From Oceaniglobus trochenteri (GTDB lineage: Bacteria; Pseudomonadota; Alphaproteobacteria; Rhodobacterales; Rhodobacteraceae): a DNA stretch of 64,000 nt. Positions 28,028 to 35,507 of this stretch are shown piece after piece (positions within the stretch are counted from its first letter, which is position 1; the number at the start of each line of letters is the position of its first letter). The stretch spans positions 496,001 through 560,000 of the forward strand of contig NZ_JACNMM010000003.1 of the NCBI RefSeq assembly GCF_020529025.1, given 5' to 3'. The translations under genes and the position numbers were made by a program. The notes beneath the pieces were generated by a model. It was given only the letters and a program-made list of their open reading frames with translations, was not told where the DNA came from and did no database searches.

Positions 28028-29092
28028 TCAGCCGCCCCAGCCCTCGCTCTGCATCTCGCGCAGCCGTGATGCCGTGCGCTCGAACTCGAACGATCCCGCC
28101 CCTTCCGAATAAAGCCGCTCGGGCACATCCGCCGCCGAGGCGATCAACCGCACCCGCGCCTCGTAAAGCGCATCGACAAGCGTGACAAAGCGCTTGGCCT
28201 CGTTGTAGTTGTCGCTGCTCAATCGCGGGATTCCGTCCAGCATCAGGATGCGCACGGCATCGGCCACGGCAAGGTAGTCGGCGGCGCCTAGGGCCCGCCC
28301 GCAAAGCTCCCAGAAGGTCGCCCGCGCCACCCCGTTCGAAAACCGGGGCAGCTCCACCTGCCGCCCCTTCACGTGCAGGACCAGCGGCGCCACCTCTGCC
28401 GTGGCCAGGTCATTCCACAGGCTGTCCATGGCGGCCCGCGCCGCGCCGTCCTCGGGGCTGAAATACACCTGCGACCCGGCCAGCCGGTCCTGACGATAAT
28501 CCCGCTCGACCACCAGCTCGTGGATCACCATGTGCTCCTTCAGGAAATCGATGAAGGGCAGGAAAAGCTGGCGGTTCAACCCGTCCTTGTAAAGATCGTC
28601 GGGCACCCGGTTGCTGGTGGTCACGATGACGACGCCCGCCTTGATCAGCATCTCGAACAGGCGCCCGACGATCATCGCATCGGTGATGTCGGTGATCTGC
28701 ATTTCGTCCAGGCACAGCAGCCGGGTGTCGCGCGCCGCCTCGCGCCCCACGGGCTCCAGGGCATCGTCGACACCCTGCTTGCGCGCCGCGATCATCCCGG
28801 CGTGAACCTCCTGCATGAAGGCGTGGAAATGCACGCGCCGCTTTTCCTCGGCCTCGACCGACTCGAAAAACAGGTCCATCAGCATGGATTTGCCGCGCCC
28901 GACACCGCCCCAAAGATACAGCCCCTTCACCGGCTCGGGGCTGCGGCGCGAAAAGAATCCCGACTTGCGCGCCGGGCGGGACAGGGCCGCGCGCAGACGC
29001 TCGAACTCGGGAAAGACCGCCCGCTGCACCGGATCGTCGCGCAGCGCGCCCTCGGCTATCCGGCGATCGTAAAGGTCGGCAAGCGGGGTCAT
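28028..29092 (-). CDS. zapE: Cell division protein ZapE (AFG1-like ATPase)
   Basis: This 354-residue P-loop ATPase binds FtsZ and helps stabilise the division ring, especially under stress or low oxygen (as known for E. coli ZapE). KGLYLWGGVGRGKSMLMDLF (about residues 56-75) contains Walker A, and LLCLDEMQITDITDAM contains Walker B. TTSNRVPDDLYKDGLNR (about residues 158-174) is the sensor segment of the AFG1 family. The length matches bacterial members. It is a single gene with its own terminator and diverges from the MFS gene at 29240. Confidence 0.95.
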   Translation of the reverse strand: MTPLADLYDRRIAEGALRDDPVQRAVFPEFERLRAALSRPARKSGFFSRRSPEPVKGLYLWGGVGRGKSMLMDLFFESVEAEEKRRVHFHAFMQEVHAGMIAARKQGVDDALEPVGREAARDTRLLCLDEMQITDITDAMIVGRLFEMLIKAGVVIVTTSNRVPDDLYKDGLNRQLFLPFIDFLKEHMVIHELVVERDYRQDRLAGSQVYFSPEDGAARAAMDSLWNDLATAEVAPLVLHVKGRQVELPRFSNGVARATFWELCGRALGAADYLAVADAVRILMLDGIPRLSSDNYNEAKRFVTLVDALYEARVRLIASAADVPERLYSEGAGSFEFERTASRLREMQSEGWGG

Positions 29093-29239
29093 GGGCAGGG
29101 TCCGTCAGTGGTTTCGGTGCAACGTGGTATCCCAGCCGCGGCACGGGATCAAAGTCTGTTTGCCCGGGCCGACAAAAACTGATGCCCCGGGCCTGTTTTC
29201 AGAATTGACCGTGGCGCCGCCGGGCGCAAATGTCGCGCC

Positions 29240-30484
29240 ATGACCCGCGCACCCCTCATCACCCCAGTCCTGATCGCCGGCTGCGCCGTGATCCTGGTCA
29301 GCTTCGCCATCCGTGCTTCCTTCGGCGTGTTCCAGATTCCCATCGCGCAGGAATTCGGCTGGCTGCGCGCCGATTTCTCCATGGCCATCGCGATCCAGAA
29401 CCTCGCCTGGGGGGTGGGCCAGCCGCTGTTCGCCGCCCTGGCCGAACGGATCGGCGACCGAAAGGCGATCGTGCTGGGGGCGCTGACCTATGCCGCCGGG
29501 CTGGTCCTGTCCTCGCTCGCCGTCACTCCGGGCCAGCACTGGCTGCTGGAAATCGCGGTGGGCTTCGGCATCGCGGGCACCGGCTTCGGCGTGATCCTCG
29601 CGGTGGTTGGCCGGGCGGCCAGCCCCGCGAACCGCTCCATGGCGCTGGCCATCGCCACGGCATCGGGCTCGGCGGGGCAGGTCTTCGGCGCGCCCCTGGC
29701 CGAATGGCTGCTGTCCTTCCTGCAATGGCAGCAGGTCTTCATGGCCTTCGCCGCCGCGATCCTTGCCGTGCTGCTGGTCCTGCCGATGATGCGCGCACCG
29801 GTCGTCACCGGCCCCATCGCGGTGGAAGAGGCAATGTGGGCCAATGTCGCCCGTGCCCTGCGCGATCCGTCCTATGCGCTGATCTTCGTGGGGTTCTTCT
29901 CCTGCGGCTACCAACTGGCCTTCATCACGGCCCATTTCCCCGCCTTCGTCACCGAAATGTGCGCCCCCGTCATGGCCGGCGGTCTGCTGACCAGCCTCGG
30001 CATCACCACCACCAGTGCGCTCGGGGCCGTCGCCATCTCGCTGATCGGGCTGGCCAATATCGGCGGCACGCTGCTGGCCGGCTGGCTCGGAAATCGCTAC
30101 TCGAAGAAATATTTGCTGGCGGCCATCTACACCGGGCGCACCCTGGCGGCGGCCCTGTTCATCCTGCTGCCGATCACCCCGGCCAGCGTGATCGTCTTCT
30201 CGGTCGTCATGGGCGCACTTTGGCTGGCCACGGTGCCCCTCACCAGCGGTCTTGTCGCCGCCCTCTACGGCGCGCGCTACATGGGCACGCTCTTCGGCGT
30301 CGTGTTCTTCTCGCACCAGTTGGGCAGCTTCATGGGCGTCTGGCTGGGCGGCAAGCTCTACGATCTGCATGGCGACTACACGCTGGTCTGGTGGATCGGT
30401 GTCGGCGTGGGGGCCTTTTCGGCCATCGTCCACCTGCCGATCCGCGAATCCTCCCCAAGGATCCCGCGTCCGGCCCGGGCCTGA
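29240..30484 (+). CDS. MFS transporter
   Basis: The 414-residue protein has twelve hydrophobic segments and a loop 2-3 motif of the G-x-L-A-(D/E)-R type, here AALAERIGDRKAIVLG (about residues 65-80). The opening GVFQIPIAQEFGWLRADFSM places it with monocarboxylate-like or oxalate-formate-type transporters. The substrate is unknown. No clear ribosome site precedes the ATG, and a TTGACC box lies 35 bases upstream with a poor -10 element, so a very short or absent leader is possible. Downstream are a repeat and the terminator of the convergent flavoprotein gene. Confidence 0.88.
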   Translation: MTRAPLITPVLIAGCAVILVSFAIRASFGVFQIPIAQEFGWLRADFSMAIAIQNLAWGVGQPLFAALAERIGDRKAIVLGALTYAAGLVLSSLAVTPGQHWLLEIAVGFGIAGTGFGVILAVVGRAASPANRSMALAIATASGSAGQVFGAPLAEWLLSFLQWQQVFMAFAAAILAVLLVLPMMRAPVVTGPIAVEEAMWANVARALRDPSYALIFVGFFSCGYQLAFITAHFPAFVTEMCAPVMAGGLLTSLGITTTSALGAVAISLIGLANIGGTLLAGWLGNRYSKKYLLAAIYTGRTLAAALFILLPITPASVIVFSVVMGALWLATVPLTSGLVAALYGARYMGTLFGVVFFSHQLGSFMGVWLGGKLYDLHGDYTLVWWIGVGVGAFSAIVHLPIRESSPRIPRPARA

Positions 30485-30496
30485 GCCGCAGGCCCC

Positions 30497-30529
30497 CATC
30501 TTTGGTCCGGCAAATATCCCCGCCGGAGG
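30497..30529. repeat. Interspersed intergenic repeat, copy 3
   Basis: CATCTTTGGTC, CGG, CAAATATCC, then CCGCCGGAGG. The same orientation on the plus strand as copies 1 and 2. It begins 12 bases after the MFS gene stop. Confidence 0.75.
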
Positions 30530-30596
30530 CTCCTGCCCGCGCAATCGCGCACAAACGCCCGAACCGGCTCGGCGCGGTGGCAAAGCGCGCAGCCTG

Positions 30597-30621
30597 AAAA
30601 ATGGAATGGCGCGTCAGCGCC
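30597..30621 (-). terminator. Rho-independent terminator of the HI0933-like flavoprotein gene
   Basis: On the minus strand: GGCGC-TGAC-GCGCC, ATTCCA, then five T residues. It lies 9 bases beyond the stop at 30631. Near-identical to the zapE terminator. Confidence 0.75.
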
Positions 30622-30630
30622 CCCTTCGGA

Positions 30631-31833
30631 TCAGCCCTCGCCGCCCGTGGCAAAGGTGGCGGCCGCGCGTCCGGCCCAGCGGCCCGTGGCCAGGCAGGCG
30701 GTGATCAGGTAGCCGCCGGTCGGCGCGTCCCAGTCGATCATTTCCCCCGCCACGAAGGTGCCGGGCCGCGCCCGCAGCATCAACCCCGCGTCCAGCGCCC
30801 CGGCGCAGATGCCGCCCACGGTCGAAATCGCCTCGTCCAGCGGGCGCAGCCCCGCGTGGCGCAGGGGCAGGGCCTTGACAATGCGCGCCAGGTCCGCGCC
30901 GTCGGGCAGGGGGTGGGCGAATTCCCGCAAGAGGGCGAGGCGGGCAGGGTCCAGCTTCAGCACCTTGCGCAGGTGGTTCGACAGGCTGGTCTTGCCGCGC
31001 GGGCGTGCCAGCCGGGCCTGGACCTTCTGCGCGGGCCAGTCGGGCAGAAGGTCCAGCGTCAGGGGCAGCCCGGCCCGCACCGCCGGCGACAGGCCATAGA
31101 TGCCGCCGCCCTCCAGCCCCCTGGCCGAGATCACGAATTCACCGCGATGCACCGCGCCCGCAGCATGGACGGCCACACCCTTGACGGGTGTGCCGACAAC
31201 GCGCTCCATCGCCGGGGACCAAGCCACAGACAGCCCGGCGTTCGACCCGGCGAATGCGGCGGTGTCCACGCCCTGTCGCGCCAGCATTTCGCGCCAGGCC
31301 CCGTCCGACCCGAGCCGCGCCCAGCTTGCCCCGCCCAGGGCCAGGACAGTGACATCGGGGCGGATCTCGCGCCGGCCCTCGGGGGTGTCGAACAGGAAGG
31401 CCCCGTCCGACCAGTCCGACCAGTGCCAGCTGGTGCGCATCTCGACCCCGAGGGCGCGCAGCTCGGCCAGCCAGGCGCGCAGCAGCGGCGATGCCTTCAT
31501 GGCGACGGGAAAGACCCGCCCCGTGCTGCCGGTGAACACCTCCTGGCCCAGTCCGCGCGCCCAGTCCTGCACCTCGGCAGCGCCGAAGGCGCGAAGCGGC
31601 GCAGCGATGGGCCCGGTGTTGCCATAGTTGGCCAGCAGGGTATCTGCGGGTTCGTCCTTTGTCAGGTTCAGGCCGGATTTCCCGGCCATCAGGAACTTGC
31701 GCCCCAGGGTCGGCATCCGGTCGGTCAGGATGACGCGCAGTCCGGCGCGGGCCAGTTCCCCGGCCGCCATCAGCCCGGCGGGCCCGCCCCCGATCACCAG
31801 AGCCTGTTTCACCTGTCCATCTTTTCCCTGCAT
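30631..31833 (-). CDS. TIGR03862/HI0933-like family flavoprotein
   Basis: A 400-residue FAD-binding protein of the HI0933 (BaiN-like) family. QALVIGGGPAGLMAAGELARAG is the FAD motif (about residues 9-30), and LGRKFLMAGKSGLNLTKDEP (about residues 43-62) is the hallmark K-x-x-x-x-G-x-x-G-x-N-x-T block. TVLALGGASWARLGSDG and the C-terminal GGYLITACLATGRWAGRAA are also typical. The physiological role is unknown, although related proteins may reduce double bonds in a fold with two FAD domains. It stands alone on its strand, ending in a clear terminator, and diverges from the HNH gene. Confidence 0.88.
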   Translation of the reverse strand: MQGKDGQVKQALVIGGGPAGLMAAGELARAGLRVILTDRMPTLGRKFLMAGKSGLNLTKDEPADTLLANYGNTGPIAAPLRAFGAAEVQDWARGLGQEVFTGSTGRVFPVAMKASPLLRAWLAELRALGVEMRTSWHWSDWSDGAFLFDTPEGRREIRPDVTVLALGGASWARLGSDGAWREMLARQGVDTAAFAGSNAGLSVAWSPAMERVVGTPVKGVAVHAAGAVHRGEFVISARGLEGGGIYGLSPAVRAGLPLTLDLLPDWPAQKVQARLARPRGKTSLSNHLRKVLKLDPARLALLREFAHPLPDGADLARIVKALPLRHAGLRPLDEAISTVGGICAGALDAGLMLRARPGTFVAGEMIDWDAPTGGYLITACLATGRWAGRAAATFATGGEG

Positions 31834-31886
31834 GGGATCGGTCTAGGTTGCCTGCCGGTGCCTGTCGATCCGAAACGGAAGGTCAG

Positions 31887-32192
31887 ATGAGCGAAACACC
31901 CGATCCGGTCTGCCCGTTGTGCCTGCGCCCGATCCCGCCGGGGGTGCCGCAAAGCCTGCATCACCTGGTGCCAAAGCTGCGCGGGGGCAAGGGCGGGCCG
32001 GTCGTGCTGTTGCATCACGTTTGCCACAAGGAAATTCACGCCACCCTCACCGAGACGGAACTGGCGCGCGACTATCGCACCCCCGAGGCCCTGCGCGCCC
32101 ATCCCAAGCTGGCCCGCTTCTTTGCCTGGGTGGCAAGGCGCCCGCCGGATTTCCTGTCACGAACGCCCGCCGGTCACCGCCGCCGCCGCTGA
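31887..32192 (+). CDS. HNH endonuclease family protein
   Basis: This 101-residue protein shows an HNH-type zinc finger: C9-x2-C12 (VCPLC), H25-H26 in LHHLVPK, then C46-H47-K-E-I-H51 in VCHKEIHATLTE, which fits the beta-beta-alpha metal fold. Stand-alone bacterial HNH proteins of this size are common, and their targets are mostly unknown. No methylase or phage gene is nearby. The ATG at 31887 was chosen since the upstream extension lacks family features. The 3' end overlaps the convergent EamA gene by 36 bases. Confidence 0.8.
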   Translation: MSETPDPVCPLCLRPIPPGVPQSLHHLVPKLRGGKGGPVVLLHHVCHKEIHATLTETELARDYRTPEALRAHPKLARFFAWVARRPPDFLSRTPAGHRRRR

Positions 32193-33068
32193 AATGGCGC
32201 GGCGTCGCGCGACGTTCTCGCGCCACAGGGTGAAAAGCCCGGCCCCCACCACGATCGACACCCCCAGCACCACCGCCGGGCGCAGGTCTTCGCCCAGGAT
32301 CAGAACTCCCAGGCTGGCCGCAAAGACCAGTTGCAGATAGGCAAAGGGCTGCACTGCGCTGGCTTCGGCGGCCTCGTAAACCTTGATCAGCAGGAAATGC
32401 CCGAAGGCGCCGGTGATGCAAAGCAGGGCCATCCAGCCCCAGTCGGGCGGTGTCATCGGCTCCCAGTACCACATGCCAAGCAGGGTAATGGCCGGGGCGC
32501 CCGCGACACCGGTGTAGAAAAAGCTGGTTGCGCTGGTGTCGGCGCGGGCGACGTAGCGCGTCAGCAGGGCGTAGAGCGCGAACATCAGCGCCGCCGCCAT
32601 TGCGATCAGCGCCGAGGGCGTGAACACACCCGATCCCGGTTGCAGGATCACCATGATCCCGATGAATCCGACGCCAATGGCCGCCCAACGCCGCCAGCCC
32701 ACCGCCTCGCCCAGGACCGGCCCCGACAGGGCGGCCACCAGCAGCGGATAGCAGGCGAAGATCGCATGTGCCTCGACCAGGCCGAGATGGACGAAGGCCA
32801 CCACCATGACGCAGATTTCGCCCACCAGCAGCAGGCCGCGGAAGGTTTGCACCCAGGGCTGCGCACTTCGCGCCGCGGCCCGCAGCCCCCCGGCCTTGCG
32901 CGCGGCCACCGACAAGACGAAGAGCGCGAAGAACCAGTATCGCAGCATCACGACCATGAGCACGTTGTATTCCCCCGCCAGATGACGCGAGATCACGTCC
33001 TGCACGGCGAAAACGGCCATGGCCAGCGCCATCAGGCCCACGCCCTTTCGGGTGTCGTTCCCGGTCAT
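32157..33068 (-). CDS. EamA/DMT family transporter
   Basis: A 303-residue inner-membrane protein with ten hydrophobic segments in two EamA repeats, similar in layout to the one at 18374 but not closely alike. The start GVGLMALAMAVFAVQDVISRHLAGEYNVL and the loop PVLGEAVGWRRWAAIGVGF are typical for RhaT/EamA permeases. The substrate is unknown. Its ATG overlaps the mnmD stop (ATGA on the minus strand, 33065-33068), so it is co-translated with the tRNA methyltransferase. The 3' end overlaps the HNH gene. Confidence 0.88.
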   Translation of the reverse strand: MTGNDTRKGVGLMALAMAVFAVQDVISRHLAGEYNVLMVVMLRYWFFALFVLSVAARKAGGLRAAARSAQPWVQTFRGLLLVGEICVMVVAFVHLGLVEAHAIFACYPLLVAALSGPVLGEAVGWRRWAAIGVGFIGIMVILQPGSGVFTPSALIAMAAALMFALYALLTRYVARADTSATSFFYTGVAGAPAITLLGMWYWEPMTPPDWGWMALLCITGAFGHFLLIKVYEAAEASAVQPFAYLQLVFAASLGVLILGEDLRPAVVLGVSIVVGAGLFTLWRENVARRRAISAAAAVTGGRS

Positions 33069-33742
33069 CGGGGCAGGGTGCAGGCGGTCATGTGCCGCTT
33101 GCGTCCGTATCCGGGGTGGCGGGTGACATCGAACCCCGCCTCGGCCAGGGAACGGCGCACATGGCCTGCCGCCGTATAGGTGGCGGCTGTGCCGCCCGGG
33201 GTGGTGTGATCGGCCACGGTCTGCATCAGTTCGGGTGTCCAGAGTTCGGGATTGCGGGCGGGTGAGAAGCCGTCAAGGAACCAGGCATCGGCCTGTCCGC
33301 CCCAGGGGGGCAGGGTGGCGCGCGCATCGCCCGGGATCAGTTCGAACACCAGCCCGGGCAGGGTGAAACGGCCCGGTCCGGCCTGCCAGAGCGGCGCCAG
33401 TTCGCGCGACAGATCGTCGAGCGCGGGAAAGGCGCGGTGTGCTTCGCTCATCTCGTCGGGGGACAGGGGGAACGCCTCGAAGGTGGTGAAATGCAGCGTG
33501 CCGCGCTGCCCGCTCTCGCGCCAGAGCTGCACCACGGCCAGCAGGTTCAGCCCGGTGCCGAACCCCAGTTCGCCGATGTGGAACCCGTCGCAGAAGCGCC
33601 CCGGCAGGCCGTTGCCCGCCAGGAAGACATGCCGGGTTTCCTCGAGCCCGTTGTCGAGCGAGAAATAGGGATCGTCAAAGCGCAGGGACACCGGAAGGTG
33701 CCCGTCGCGCCATTCGATCATGTTGTGCTGCTCGCCGCTCAT
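33065..33742 (-). CDS. mnmD: tRNA (5-methylaminomethyl-2-thiouridine)(34) methyltransferase MnmD
   Basis: This 225-residue SAM-dependent enzyme performs the last methylation of the mnm5s2U modification at the wobble base of some tRNAs. It corresponds to the N-terminal half of E. coli MnmC. GNGLPGRFCDGFHIGELGFG then TGLNLLAV is the SAM-binding region. DAWFLDGFSPARNPELWT carries the conserved FLDGF-P-x-x-NP motif of MnmC methyltransferases. An alternative start is the ATG at 33721. It diverges, with about 54 bases between starts, from an FAD oxidase that looks like the other half of MnmC. Confidence 0.9.
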   Translation of the reverse strand: MSGEQHNMIEWRDGHLPVSLRFDDPYFSLDNGLEETRHVFLAGNGLPGRFCDGFHIGELGFGTGLNLLAVVQLWRESGQRGTLHFTTFEAFPLSPDEMSEAHRAFPALDDLSRELAPLWQAGPGRFTLPGLVFELIPGDARATLPPWGGQADAWFLDGFSPARNPELWTPELMQTVADHTTPGGTAATYTAAGHVRRSLAEAGFDVTRHPGYGRKRHMTACTLPR

Positions 33743-33796
33743 GTTATGCCGATGCCATGGGTCGTGTCGGCGCGACAATGGGCAAGGGGCCGGGGA

Positions 33797-34822
33797 ATGG
33801 CAACTCTCGATGTGACGGTGCGCGGGGCGGGCATCTTCGGGCTTTCGGTGGCCTGGGCCTGCGTGCGGCGCGGGGCGCGGGTGCGGGTTGTCGATCCGTG
33901 CGGCGTGGCGGCGGGGGCCTCGGGCGGGATCGTCGGGGCATTGGCGCCGCACACGCCCGAGCGGTGGAACGACAAGAAGGCCTTCCAGTTCGACAGCCTG
34001 ATGATGGCCGAAGAATTCTGGGCCGGGGTCGAGGCGGCGTCGGGCCGGTCGCCGGGATATGGGCGCACCGGGCGCCTGCAACCCCTGGCCGACGACAGGG
34101 CGCGCGATCTGGCCCTTGCCCGCGGTCAGGAGGCGGCGCGGCTGTGGCAGGGCCGCGCCCTGTGGGAGGTGATCCCGGCCCGGGGCGACTGGGCGCCGCT
34201 GTCACCCACCGGCCTGCTGATCCACGATACGCTGAGCGCGCGTCTGCACCCCCGGCAGGCCTGTCTGGCCCTGGCCGAGGCACTGCGGCGCAGCGGGTGC
34301 GACGTGGTGGAAGAGGCGCCGGATGCCGGCGCGGTCGTCTGGGCGACCGGCGTGGCGGGGTTGGCGGCACTTGGGGAAACGGCGGGCAACGGCGTGAAGG
34401 GGCAGGCGGCGCTGCTGCGGCTGGAGGCCCGGGATGCGCCACAGCTTTTCGCGGATGCGCTGCACGTGGTGCCCCATGCCGATGGGACGGTCGCCATCGG
34501 ATCGACCAGCGAAAGGGTGTTCGACGACGCGACGGGCACCGACGGTCAGCTTGACGATGTGCTGGCCCGCGCCCGCGCCGCCTGTCCGGTTCTGGCCGAT
34601 GCGCCGGTGATCGCCTGTTGGGCTGGGGTGCGCCCGCGCGCGCGCAGCCGGGCGCCGGTTCTGGGGGGCTGGCCCGGGCGGGCGGGGCATTTCGTGGCCA
34701 ATGGCGGCTTCAAGATCGGTTTCGGCATGGCCCCCAAGGTGAGCGAGGTGATGGCCGACCTGGTGCTGGAGGGCCGTGACGCGATCCCCGAGGGGTTTCG
34801 CGTGACGGCCAGCGCGGCGTGA
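33797..34822 (+). CDS. FAD-dependent oxidase, probable stand-alone MnmC oxidase domain
   Basis: The 341-residue DAO-family flavoprotein starts DVTVRGAGIFGLSVAWACVR (FAD motif). AAGASGGIVGALAPHTPERW (about residues 37-56) resembles the GASGNRQGALYPL block of E. coli MnmC oxidase, and CWAGVRPRARSRAPVLGG near residue 275 resembles the end of that domain. MnmC(o) removes the carboxymethyl group from cmnm5s2U34 in tRNA before MnmD methylates. Being divergent from mnmD, it probably forms a split MnmC. A general D-amino-acid dehydrogenase is the alternative. The frame continues upstream, but the ATG at 33797 follows GGGG and fits the FAD motif. Confidence 0.8.
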   Translation: MATLDVTVRGAGIFGLSVAWACVRRGARVRVVDPCGVAAGASGGIVGALAPHTPERWNDKKAFQFDSLMMAEEFWAGVEAASGRSPGYGRTGRLQPLADDRARDLALARGQEAARLWQGRALWEVIPARGDWAPLSPTGLLIHDTLSARLHPRQACLALAEALRRSGCDVVEEAPDAGAVVWATGVAGLAALGETAGNGVKGQAALLRLEARDAPQLFADALHVVPHADGTVAIGSTSERVFDDATGTDGQLDDVLARARAACPVLADAPVIACWAGVRPRARSRAPVLGGWPGRAGHFVANGGFKIGFGMAPKVSEVMADLVLEGRDAIPEGFRVTASAA

Positions 34823-34828
34823 TCCCAA

Positions 34829-34857
34829 GGCGGCGCTGACGCGCCACGCCATTTTTT
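34829..34857 (+). terminator. Rho-independent terminator of the MnmC oxidase gene
   Basis: GGCG and GCGC (34829-34836), loop TGAC, GCGC (34841-34844), a CA bulge and CGCC, then A and six T residues (34852-34857). The same GCGC-TGAC-GCGC core as the terminators at 27977 and 30597, on the other strand. Confidence 0.8.
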
Positions 34858-34907
34858 CGCGCCCGCCCGGATCGAAGGTTTGCGTGCCGTGCCCGGGCCG
34901 GGGAAAG

Positions 34908-35435
34908 TCAGCCGCGCGCTTCGCGGCGCAGCGTCTCCATCGCTTCGCCCAGGGTTTTCAGGGCGCGCTCGTTGGTCAGGTCGCCGGTGGGGTCGAACTG
35001 ACCGGAACTGGCGGCCAGAAGAACCTCGGGGCCGCTGCTGAAGCGGGGGCGGAAGGGGGCCATGGCCAGCCGCAGCGCATAGGTGGCCCGCGCCCCGCCG
35101 GCCCGGCCTGCCGCTGCCGACATGATCGCGACGGGTTTGCCCAGCCAGGGGGTGCCGGGCGTGCGGCTGATCCAGTCGAGCGCGTTCTTCATCACACCCG
35201 ACAGCGACTGGTTGTATTCCGGCGTGGCCAGGATCACCGCTTCGGCCTGGGCCACCTGTGCGGCAAGTGTTTCGACGGCGGGGGGAATGCCGCTTTCGGA
35301 CTCCAGATCGCCGTCGTAGAGGGGCAGGCGCAGATCGGCCTCGGTGAAGGGGCCACCGTAAAGCCGCGCCGCGATGCGCAGCAGCTTGCGATTGGTCGCC
35401 TCTTTACGCAGCGAGCCCGAGATGCCAAGCAGCAT
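34908..35435 (-). CDS. NADPH-dependent FMN reductase family protein
   Basis: A 175-residue flavodoxin-fold reductase. MLLGISGSLRKEATNRKLL (residues 1-19) is the FMN-binding G-x-S-G-S-L-R-x-x-S/T-N motif, and ILATPEYNQSLSGVMKNALD (about residues 71-90) is the second signature, with PEYN. GKPVAIMSAAAGRAGGARA follows. Relatives include chromate, quinone and azo reductases and FMN-supplying reductases. The physiological substrate is unknown. It diverges from the acetolactate-synthase-like gene, with 72 bases between starts. Confidence 0.9.
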   Translation of the reverse strand: MLLGISGSLRKEATNRKLLRIAARLYGGPFTEADLRLPLYDGDLESESGIPPAVETLAAQVAQAEAVILATPEYNQSLSGVMKNALDWISRTPGTPWLGKPVAIMSAAAGRAGGARATYALRLAMAPFRPRFSSGPEVLLAASSGQFDPTGDLTNERALKTLGEAMETLRREARG

Positions 35436-35507
35436 GAAGACCTCTTTTCCGTTGGGTTGGGCGCCGACCTAACCCGCGAGGCAGGCTGCGACAAGGGAGC
35501 GATTGCA

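Noticed and set aside
31887-32192. HNH gene as part of a restriction or phage-defence system
   Set aside because: No methylase, helicase, toxin or phage gene is nearby; neighbours are housekeeping and transport genes.
34884-35507. N-terminal extension of the acetolactate-synthase-like protein
   Set aside because: The extra 208 residues are antisense to the FMN reductase gene; the ATG at 35508 has a ribosome site and the family start.
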